NCBI RefSeq assembly: GCF_014191715.1
Contig: NZ_JACHWY010000003.1
Coordinates: 434,001-498,000 of the forward strand
Reading direction: 5' to 3'
DNA: 64,000 nt
Source: Litorivivens lipolytica
Lineage (GTDB): Bacteria > Pseudomonadota > Gammaproteobacteria > Pseudomonadales > Spongiibacteraceae
A program made the translations under genes and the position numbers. Of this stretch, positions 18,068 to 25,254 are shown one piece after another (positions within the stretch are counted from its first letter, which is position 1; each line of letters opens with the position of its first letter). Under the pieces are notes generated by a model. The model worked only from the letters and a program-made list of their open reading frames with translations, ran no database searches and had not been told where the DNA came from.

Positions 18068-20073
18068 GCAGCGTCCTCCAGAATACCGGCATCGCGAAGC
18101 AGCGGCTCGAGCTGGGGATCGCGACCACGAAAATCCCGAAACAGCTTCATGGGATCGTCCGAGCCGCCGCGCGACAACAGCTTGTCGACAAATTCCTGCC
18201 CCAGCTCGCGGTTCATCACACCTTCCTCCGCGAAGCGGGAAAACACATCCGCCGACAACAGCTCAGCCCACTTGTAGCTGTAGTAACCGGCCGCATAGCC
18301 CCCCGCAAAAATGTGGGCAAAACCGTGCTGGAAGCGATTAATGGTCGGCACCGGATACACGGCCACTTCGTCGCGCACACGATTCAACAAAGATTGAATA
18401 TCGGCCGCTGACGCGGGCGCGGCTTCGGCGTGCAGCAACATATCAAACAGGGCAAATTCCAGCTGGCGCATCATCTGCAAACCCGACTGAAAGTTTTTTG
18501 CCGCGAGAAGTTTCTGCAGCATATCTTCGGGCAGCGGCTCGCCGGTTTCATAGTGGCCAGAAATCATCGGTACTACGCTAGGCTGCCAACACCAGTTTTC
18601 CAGCAACTGGCTGGGCAGCTCTACCGCATCCCAGGCCACGCCATTAATGCCCGAGACTGCCAGTACATCCACCTCCGTGAGCATATGGTGGAGAGCGTGA
18701 CCAAATTCGTGAAAGAGGGTAGTCACATCATTGTGGGTCAGCAGGGAAGGGCGCTTGCTGGTGGGCGGAGTGAAGTTACAAGTGACAAAGGCGACCGGCA
18801 ACTGGGTTTCGCCCTGTATTTTACGGCGTCCACAGAAGTCCGCCATCCACGCTCCACCGCGTTTGTTGGCGCGGGCGAAAAGATCGGTGTACACCGTCGC
18901 CACCTGCTTGCCATCGCGCAGCAGTCGATAGCAGCGAGCATCGTCATGCCATAACGCTGCCGCCGTGTCGCGCTCAAAGGTAATGCCAAACAGTTCGCCG
19001 GTGACCTTGAACAGGCCTTCCTGAACCACATCGACCGGGAAGTAGGGCTTCAGTTCTTCCTGTGAAATCGCATAACGTTCGGTGCGCAACTGCTCGCTGT
19101 AGTAGGGCACATCCCAGGCCTGCAAATCGTTGCAGCCTTTCTCGGCAGCAAAGGCCTGCAGTTCAGCAAATTCCGCTTTCGCCCGCGGCTGACTCTTGGC
19201 CGCCAGCTCACGCAGAAACTCGATCACCTGCTGCGGGCTGTCCGCCATTTTCGGCGCCAGCGAAACTTCCGCGTAGTTGTTGTAGCCGAGAAGACCGGCA
19301 AGTTCGGCGCGCAACTGCAGGATCTCAACCATGACCTCGCTGTTGTCCCACTCACCGGCCGTTGGGCCCTGATCCGAGGCGCGGGTGCTGTAGGCCTCGT
19401 ACATTTCCCGGCGCAGTTCGCGGTTCTCGGCATATTGCATCACTGGCAAATAGGCGGGTACATCCAATGAGATACAGTAACCGGCCAGCTCCTTCGCCTT
19501 GGCAGCCTCGGCATAGCCCTCCAACGCCGAATCCGGCACACCGGCCAGCTCGGCCACATTGGTCACATGCTTGAACCAGCCCTGAGTCGCGTCCAACAGG
19601 CGGTTTTGAAAGTCGGTAGACAGCTCGCTTAAACGCAAGCGGATCGCCTTAAAGCGCTCCTTGGCCTCGCCCTCCAGCGCCACCCCCGCCAAACGGAAAT
19701 CCCGCAGCAGGTGCTCCAGCCCGGTACGCTGCTCCGCCGTCAGCTCAATATCACTCGCGGCCAGCGCCTCGGCCCGTTCAAACAACGCCCGGTTCTGACC
19801 CACCTCATTGCCATAGGCCATCAACTTCGGCTGGCACTGGGCGTAGACCTCACGCAACTCCGGGCTGTTCATCACCCCGTTGAGATGGCTGATCACCGAC
19901 CAGTACTTGTCGATACAGTCATCAATTTCTTCCAGGCTGCTCAAAAGCTCAGACAGCTCCGCCGTCTCCAGCCGCTTAATCTCCGCCCGCGCTTCGTCCA
20001 GCAGGGCATCCAGCTGGGGAGCGACCTTATCCAGTTCCACACCGGCAAAATCCGGCAATACACACAGCGACAT
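18064..20073 (-). CDS. prlC: Oligopeptidase A (M3 metallopeptidase)
   Basis: 669-residue cytosolic zinc peptidase that degrades short peptides, including cleaved signal peptides. The catalytic motif TTLFHEFGHALHHML gives H455, E456 and H459; the third ligand Glu is in the following GVAWDAVELPSQ segment. Length and C-terminal SYKWAELLSADVFSRF match PrlC. The ATG at 20073 has GAGG five bases upstream; an in-frame ATG at 20106 would add 11 residues without a site. Coupled to yheV. It forms the left border of the accessory island. Confidence 0.96.
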   Translation of the reverse strand: MSLCVLPDFAGVELDKVAPQLDALLDEARAEIKRLETAELSELLSSLEEIDDCIDKYWSVISHLNGVMNSPELREVYAQCQPKLMAYGNEVGQNRALFERAEALAASDIELTAEQRTGLEHLLRDFRLAGVALEGEAKERFKAIRLRLSELSTDFQNRLLDATQGWFKHVTNVAELAGVPDSALEGYAEAAKAKELAGYCISLDVPAYLPVMQYAENRELRREMYEAYSTRASDQGPTAGEWDNSEVMVEILQLRAELAGLLGYNNYAEVSLAPKMADSPQQVIEFLRELAAKSQPRAKAEFAELQAFAAEKGCNDLQAWDVPYYSEQLRTERYAISQEELKPYFPVDVVQEGLFKVTGELFGITFERDTAAALWHDDARCYRLLRDGKQVATVYTDLFARANKRGGAWMADFCGRRKIQGETQLPVAFVTCNFTPPTSKRPSLLTHNDVTTLFHEFGHALHHMLTEVDVLAVSGINGVAWDAVELPSQLLENWCWQPSVVPMISGHYETGEPLPEDMLQKLLAAKNFQSGLQMMRQLEFALFDMLLHAEAAPASAADIQSLLNRVRDEVAVYPVPTINRFQHGFAHIFAGGYAAGYYSYKWAELLSADVFSRFAEEGVMNRELGQEFVDKLLSRGGSDDPMKLFRDFRGRDPQLEPLLRDAGILEDAA

Positions 20074-20171
20074 ACAAACCTCGTCGTCTTGGTGACAAAG
20101 GGGCATTGTAACGCGGCAAAGCCATACAAGCCGAGCCGATCGTGCGTTTTGCCTGACTTACATTTTGAGCC

Positions 20172-20568
20172 ATGCTATATGACGACGTAGTTACGATATA
20201 TTGGGCCAATATGATACGGATTATCGACTTGCCGGACGAACAGGTTGAGGCCGCCGAAGAAGAGATTCAACGTTACCAGAATCCATACATCAGTCCGAAC
20301 ATCTGGATGGAAGTCATGACCGGTGCAAATGGCGATGACGAAATACCGATTCGACAACTTTTTGAGTCAGTTCAAACAGGTAGCTATCGATGCCGAGATT
20401 GCAGAGCGCGCCGTTGTTCTGCGACGGCAGCATAGAATACGTCTGCCAGACGCAACTATATTGGCGAGCGCTCTGTGCTTTAGAGCGCTGCTGGTAACTC
20501 GGAATAGTAAGGATTTTATCGAAGCAGACCCTACTATAAGAGGGCCTTACATGCTATCAGGCCCTTAA
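20172..20568 (+). pseudogene. Frameshifted VapC/PIN-domain toxin
   Basis: Two overlapping frames together encode one PIN-domain RNase toxin. The first frame (from ATG 20172) reads IQRYQNPYISPNIWMEVMTG, as VapC proteins do before their second half. The second frame supplies IAERAVVLRRQHRIRLPDAT, with the conserved acidic PIN residue, and ALLVTRNSKDF. The switch occurs at the run of five T at 20359-20363: with four T the frame becomes continuous (RQLLSQFKQVAID) and gives about 130 residues, normal for the family. The first catalytic Asp region (LYDD) is poorly conserved. No vapB-like antitoxin precedes it. Either a decayed toxin or a homopolymer sequencing error. Confidence 0.8.
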
Positions 20569-20588
20569 TTCTATTCTGAAATAACATT

Positions 20589-21005
20589 CTACTCATTGAC
20601 CATAACCCAGCTAATTTTTGCTCCACTATTCTTTAAAAAATCACAGAGCTCCATCCATTCGAACAAAAAAAATGAGTTGCGAAATATCGTATGAACATCA
20701 CCGTCGGAATTTATTAAAACTAACATCTTAGATGAAATTTCAATCTCCAGATGCTCTAAATCGCCGACAGAAATTTTGTGCCCTAGATGACCAGTGTAAG
20801 TTAAACGGCCTTCATCAATAAAATAGAGTGGATACCTCACCCTGACATAAGCGGGATACAAAAATATGACCATCATTACAATGGAGCCTATAAAGTACCA
20901 GCCAGCTGCCGAATACAAAGAATATATAAAAGGGCCGGGAATTAAGAGCAATAAAACAAAAAATCTAATGAAGAATTTCTTTCCCACCCGAATACAAGAA
21001 TCCAT
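20589..21005 (-). CDS. AT-rich two-helix membrane protein, unknown function
   Basis: 138-residue protein, not recognised. Two hydrophobic helices lie at about residues 10-31 and 34-54, followed by a soluble beta-rich region (YFIDEGRLTYTGHLGHKIS, then LEHLEIEISSKMLVLI) that resembles a small bacterial PH-like or STM3941-like fold. Base composition is clearly more AT-rich than prlC. It lies just beyond a relic of the transglutaminase-like gene and might be an orphan immunity-type gene left from an older cassette; that is inference. No strong ribosome-binding site is seen before the ATG at 21005. Confidence 0.6.
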   Translation of the reverse strand: MDSCIRVGKKFFIRFFVLLLLIPGPFIYSLYSAAGWYFIGSIVMMVIFLYPAYVRVRYPLYFIDEGRLTYTGHLGHKISVGDLEHLEIEISSKMLVLINSDGDVHTIFRNSFFLFEWMELCDFLKNSGAKISWVMVNE

Positions 21006-21112
21006 ATAAATCTCGAATGCTATCTATTGCGATACAATAAGGACAAACAAAATCGAGTATAAGACTCCAGAGAACAGCCCCAAAACTAGGAATTTTATAT
21101 AATTCGCTACCC

Positions 21113-21287
21113 ACGGCCTGATGACCGCCAGTTTCAGGTTGAAAGCTTATAGCTAGTCTTAGCGCGTGTTCGTTGATGGAAATAAATGAAGAAACACGTA
21201 ACCGCTATTTTGGAATGCCCACTCATACTTGAATTGATGCTGCAGCGATACTGCTAACTCTTATCAATATTTCCAAGTAACACTATG
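21113..21287 (-). pseudogene. Relic of a second transglutaminase-like gene copy
   Basis: This non-coding stretch aligns with the interior of the large gene at 22077-25199, in the same orientation. For example, ccgctattttggaatgccc at 21202 corresponds to ccgctattttgggacgcca at about 23536, and the same order of matches continues outward: ttcgttgat, ggaaataaa, ctcatacttgaat and gcagcgat. The matched part of the intact protein is about residues 530-589 (SPFISINEP region). The copy has stops and indels in every frame. The end limits are approximate and made by eye. Confidence 0.75.
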
Positions 21288-21322
21288 GCCGTGGCGGCCT
21301 ATAAATTCTCCGCCCGACTGAC

Positions 21323-21772
21323 TCACGGAATTGCAGAAACTGGCGAGGCCGCCTTTCCTTGAAGCGACATCACCAGCAGAGTAATTACAGCCCATTCTAG
21401 GTCTGGATTTTCGCAGCGCCACTGAGAGACAATACCGCTGTGACCGGAATTGAGATTACGGTTTCTCGCGTTCGCGACAAGCACTCCATCATAAAAAATA
21501 GAGTTCGATCGATCTCTGTACAGCAACCTTCCGGAAATTCTGGTTGCGCACGATGAGTACTCTCCGAACTTGACGCCATCCTTAAAGAGCCGGATTTTTT
21601 TCCAAAAAAAAAGCCCTGTCGATCTAAGCTCGTAGAGTTCACCCGTGCTTGTCTCTGCCTGATATCCATAGCTGACAGGGAAGTTTGCAGGAAACTTCAA
21701 GCTACTCAGCAAGGACTCATTCTTGCGAACCTCGTAGTCACGCAATGAAAGGCGGACCAACTGATACTCCAT
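21323..21772 (-). CDS. Small soluble protein, candidate immunity/partner of the large tip protein
   Basis: 149-residue unrecognised protein. The ATG at 21772 is chosen because AGGAGG lies seven bases upstream, although the frame is open further. It contains alternating strands (SYGYQAETSTGELYELRST, FFWKKIRLFKDGVKFGEY, GRLLYRDRSNSIFYDG), suggestive of a tubby/LURP-like or similar beta-barrel fold, and a C-terminal hydrophobic helix (PDLEWAVITLLVMSLQ). It is third in a tight minus-strand run after the transglutaminase-fold gene and the small membrane gene, 17 bp downstream of the latter. The fold suggestion is weak; the position is the main clue. Confidence 0.65.
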   Translation of the reverse strand: MEYQLVRLSLRDYEVRKNESLLSSLKFPANFPVSYGYQAETSTGELYELRSTGLFFWKKIRLFKDGVKFGEYSSCATRISGRLLYRDRSNSIFYDGVLVANARNRNLNSGHSGIVSQWRCENPDLEWAVITLLVMSLQGKAASPVSAIP

Positions 21773-21789
21773 CGCCAGCCTCCTTGGGG

Positions 21790-22068
21790 TCAACTTTGAG
21801 GAGTCGACTTTAACGCAAGCAAAAGCGCGAGCCCGACAAAGCCCAAGACCAATCCAATAAAAAACCACCGAACTGTTCCCATGCCCGACCTAGAAGCTAT
21901 TAGCCCCGAAGATGAAGCAAAAAAAAGCATAGAGAACGCCACCGAATATAATCTTCCAAATTCAAAATAAAAATAAAATGTAACCAAAAAAAACAGTAAA
22001 GCTACAAATACAATCAAAGATAGTTTCTTAATATACTGAAGTAAGTCACTCATACTAACGACTGCCAT
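21790..22068 (-). CDS. Three-helix small membrane protein, candidate immunity protein
   Basis: 92-residue protein with three hydrophobic segments (about residues 16-34, 38-55 and 66-86). The ATG at 22068 has AGGAGG four bases upstream, and that site overlaps the stop codon of the large gene (TAG at 22077-22079), so expression is coupled. Very AT-rich. Its place directly behind a protein with a hydrophobic C-terminal tip is what would be expected of a membrane immunity protein against a membrane-active toxin; no homologue is recognised. Confidence 0.7.
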   Translation of the reverse strand: MAVVSMSDLLQYIKKLSLIVFVALLFFLVTFYFYFEFGRLYSVAFSMLFFASSSGLIASRSGMGTVRWFFIGLVLGFVGLALLLALKSTPQS

Positions 22069-22076
22069 TGGGCCTC

Positions 22077-25000
22077 CTACTCATCACAAACTAAATTTTC
22101 AGCATGTTCCAATGCCTGTCCAGCCGCGTAACTCGCAGCTAATAGTAAGAGGAATGTAAATATAATCGGAAGTGCCAGTAAGGCTGCTCCTGCTGCCGCC
22201 GCAATTAAAAGAACTGAAAATACCGTTTGCACAAGTATTAAATACCTTGCAGAGAAAACCGAACATCGTTCGTTCGAAGCGATATCAATTACTCCGACAA
22301 CAAAAGTCAATGTAGTTAATGCTTTTGCCAAGCCTTTAAGAAACGCTCCAAATGGCCCCCCAGCTAATGCGTTCACAAGCCCGGCGACATCCACCGAAAA
22401 GCCCAAGAAGTTTAGCAGGCCTTGAACTACGGAGAGCACCAGCTCACCGCCATTAGCACCCCCAGAAATCTTATAAGCGCCCGCCCCAGTTGAGGGATCA
22501 ACCAGCAAGTATCCGCTTCCCACCCAGCCATGGTAGTTAAGTCGATTTTCATGCGCCGTGGCAACATTTCCTGCCAGCACAGAATTCCTGATCTCATTTT
22601 CAACCTCCGTTCCGAGGTTCGTGTTATCTAAAGCCAGGTCAAGATTTTCTTTTGTTATTGTCCAAATTCTTTGTCCTTCGGCAGCCGCTATCGCGAGAGC
22701 TTTAACCGCTGAAATACCATGGGCCGGGGCATCAGGTGTACTAAACATCTGCTCTGGAACCAAGTGCTCCATGGCACTTAAGCGCGAACCATTTGCTTTT
22801 GTGAAGGCAATACGCGTTTCTTTGCTATTGTCCTTGGCTGCGCCATGAAACATAACGCGGTCTACGTCCATATTGAGGCCACTGAAACTGGTATTCCTCG
22901 GAATACCATACCAGTACTGAGGCTGCAGTGATGTAGAGAATATGCCGTAGCTGGGCAGGCGGTAAGTGACCATGTCCGCAGACTGGGCCTGTATTTCTTC
23001 CTGCACATCATTCAGCGCGAAGTAGCTCATGATGGTGCCGTAGATCAAATCACCTATTACATCGTGTTTGGTTAAGGTGAGTAGTTGATTGTCGTCACCG
23101 CTTTCCAGTTTTTGTTTTGTGGTTTCGAGATTGGTTTTCAGTTTGGCGGCCTGCGTCGGACTGATACCCTGCAAATCAAGGCCAATGGCCCGATATTCCC
23201 CCGCGATGGGGTGGTTATTGGAAACACCCCAACCGTGGGAGGGGCTATACAAACCCAGCGTTTCATGCAGCTCGGTGCCCATGGTCTGATTGCCACCACT
23301 CTGCTTGGTGACACCATCAATACTGAAATCAGCAACCAGATGGATCAGGTATCCTGGCAGGGTATCGGGGATGGCATTCGGGTCGATCTCTCCGGTTTCC
23401 GGGTCGGGCTCGGGGATATAGCTTTCGATAATGGCTTGATCGTCTTCTGTTGCGGTCCGAAAGCTCAGAGCGAGTTTTTTACCGGCGAGTTTTACCGTGG
23501 GTTCGTTGATTGAAATAAAGGGTGAACCGGGATAGCCGCTATTTTGGGACGCCAGCTCATACTTGAATCGATGTTGCAGCGATGCTGGTACCTTTGTGAA
23601 AGATTGCTGGGTAACAATATGCTCATAGGGTAATCCGGCGGCGAGGGGACGGGGCGGCAGTATCTTCACTTCTTGCAGACCCAGTACGTCACCAACAGTC
23701 GCGTCCGGGTTCTGGTTGTTGATGTAGGCTTCAAGCTGGCTTTGGAATTCCTGCAAGCTGTTTTCGATTTCCGCCTGGGGTACATTCTGGATCCAACCCT
23801 GCTCTTCATTGACAGTCGCGTTCTGTTCTATCTGGGTGACCAGGCCCTCGGCGTCGAAAGGCACTGCCTTCGTCAGATTCATGTCTTGCGTGAATTCGTA
23901 TTGCTTGAAGGAAGCGTCCATAGGAATCCAGCGATCACCCTCGCGGTTTTTGAGCCCTCGCGAGGGCTCAAAGTCAACCCAGGCTTCAACCCAGGTATGT
24001 TCCAGGCGAATGCTCTTTATGGCGCCACCTTGGATCAGCGCGACATTGGGAATACCGCCCTGACCCAGCAGACTTTGGGCGGCTTCTGGCGCTGTTACAC
24101 CGCCTACCCAGTTCATCACGTTGTCGACGGGAACCTCTACCGTGCCATAGGCATAGCGCGCCGGTATGCCTGCTGCGCGCAACAGAGCAATAAGGAGACT
24201 GGCCGTATCGACCGCGTTGCCTTTACCGGTTTCCAGTGTGTACTGCGCGCCTTGAATCGATCCATAACTCGGGATAAAGCGAATGTTGTTGTGTACCCAG
24301 GTGTAAATCTCGACCGGGTTGTTATTCAGGCTCGCGGCCAGCGCCTTTATTTCTTCAGTGAGATTTGCGTCCAGCGTTTCCGCCAGATCAGCGTCCGTGG
24401 GCTGTCCCATCGGATTCAGCATATCCGGAGTCAGGACGGTAGAGGCTATCTGGGTATAACCTTCCAAGGGGTCTATGCCCAGCGCCAACTGAATCTCACC
24501 CTTGCTCAGTTTTGGCTCCCGCACTTGCTCTGATGGTGAGCGCCAGGGAAGGTTCTGGGGGTCTACCGGTGTGTGCGTCGGTTTGAACTGCTCTTCGGAT
24601 ATTTCGTCGGCGAGTTCGTTCAGGATTTCTTCCTGCTCATCTGCGCTGTCGCTTGCGGTGAGGCGGCGTAGCTTGTCGTCGAATTTCTGATATTTCTGTT
24701 TGACCGTGTTCAGTGTGTTGGCGTGGCGTTCATCGACCAGCCGTTTGGCGGACTGCGGCAACTTTTTGGATTTCTTGAAGGGTCGATCTTCCTGCTCCAA
24801 GAGTAAGATCGCCTCGGCATAGGCTTCTCTGACCTGCTCAGTCAGTTCAGAGAGCTCTGCCAGTTCATCAGCGCTCAAGGGTGCACCGCCTAAACCCAGT
24901 TTCTCCAGCATGCGCTCCAGCCAAGAGCGAGACTGTTCACGCTGCGCGCGCGATTCCGGCAGTTCTCTAGCGAGCTTCTGTTGCAGTTTCTGCAAGCGAT

Positions 25001-25199
25001 GCGTCAGCTTTTTCTCCGGCGTACTTTCAAGCTGCTGCTCTATATGTCTGGACTTTTCGTCGTCCTTGCCAACTTCTTTAGCTACCGCCGCACCTGTGGG
25101 AGAGAGGTAGAACACAAAGGTAAACATGCAGACCGTGAATAAAGAGATTCCCTTCGCGGCCCGGCCATTGCGGAAGACATCCAGTGTCAGCCCAATCAT
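22077..25199 (-). CDS. Large exported transglutaminase-fold protein with variable hydrophobic C-terminal tip
   Basis: 1040 residues from ATG 25199 (GAGGA eight bases upstream; the frame is open further). N-terminal signal segment (about 20-40), then a long charged coiled-coil region (about 45-220). The transglutaminase-like core spans about 290-440: NPVEIYTWVHNNIRFIPSYG, then ASLLIALLRAAGIPARYAYG, EHTWVEAWVD with His401 and IPMDASFK with Asp428. The catalytic Cys position is Ala329 (GNAVD; codon 24213-24215). A beta-rich region follows, then the junction DPSTGAGAYKISGGANGG (ends about 918), and a 122-residue hydrophobic tip with two or three membrane segments. The tip is AT-richer than the body. 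Two small genes follow directly. A polymorphic-toxin-like organisation is inferred. Confidence 0.75.
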   Translation of the reverse strand: MIGLTLDVFRNGRAAKGISLFTVCMFTFVFYLSPTGAAVAKEVGKDDEKSRHIEQQLESTPEKKLTHRLQKLQQKLARELPESRAQREQSRSWLERMLEKLGLGGAPLSADELAELSELTEQVREAYAEAILLLEQEDRPFKKSKKLPQSAKRLVDERHANTLNTVKQKYQKFDDKLRRLTASDSADEQEEILNELADEISEEQFKPTHTPVDPQNLPWRSPSEQVREPKLSKGEIQLALGIDPLEGYTQIASTVLTPDMLNPMGQPTDADLAETLDANLTEEIKALAASLNNNPVEIYTWVHNNIRFIPSYGSIQGAQYTLETGKGNAVDTASLLIALLRAAGIPARYAYGTVEVPVDNVMNWVGGVTAPEAAQSLLGQGGIPNVALIQGGAIKSIRLEHTWVEAWVDFEPSRGLKNREGDRWIPMDASFKQYEFTQDMNLTKAVPFDAEGLVTQIEQNATVNEEQGWIQNVPQAEIENSLQEFQSQLEAYINNQNPDATVGDVLGLQEVKILPPRPLAAGLPYEHIVTQQSFTKVPASLQHRFKYELASQNSGYPGSPFISINEPTVKLAGKKLALSFRTATEDDQAIIESYIPEPDPETGEIDPNAIPDTLPGYLIHLVADFSIDGVTKQSGGNQTMGTELHETLGLYSPSHGWGVSNNHPIAGEYRAIGLDLQGISPTQAAKLKTNLETTKQKLESGDDNQLLTLTKHDVIGDLIYGTIMSYFALNDVQEEIQAQSADMVTYRLPSYGIFSTSLQPQYWYGIPRNTSFSGLNMDVDRVMFHGAAKDNSKETRIAFTKANGSRLSAMEHLVPEQMFSTPDAPAHGISAVKALAIAAAEGQRIWTITKENLDLALDNTNLGTEVENEIRNSVLAGNVATAHENRLNYHGWVGSGYLLVDPSTGAGAYKISGGANGGELVLSVVQGLLNFLGFSVDVAGLVNALAGGPFGAFLKGLAKALTTLTFVVGVIDIASNERCSVFSARYLILVQTVFSVLLIAAAAGAALLALPIIFTFLLLLAASYAAGQALEHAENLVCDE

Positions 25200-25254
25200 T
25201 GTTTTTTCCTCAATCATTCCATCGGCTAATTGCAAGAAGCCGGCTGTTTTAGGG

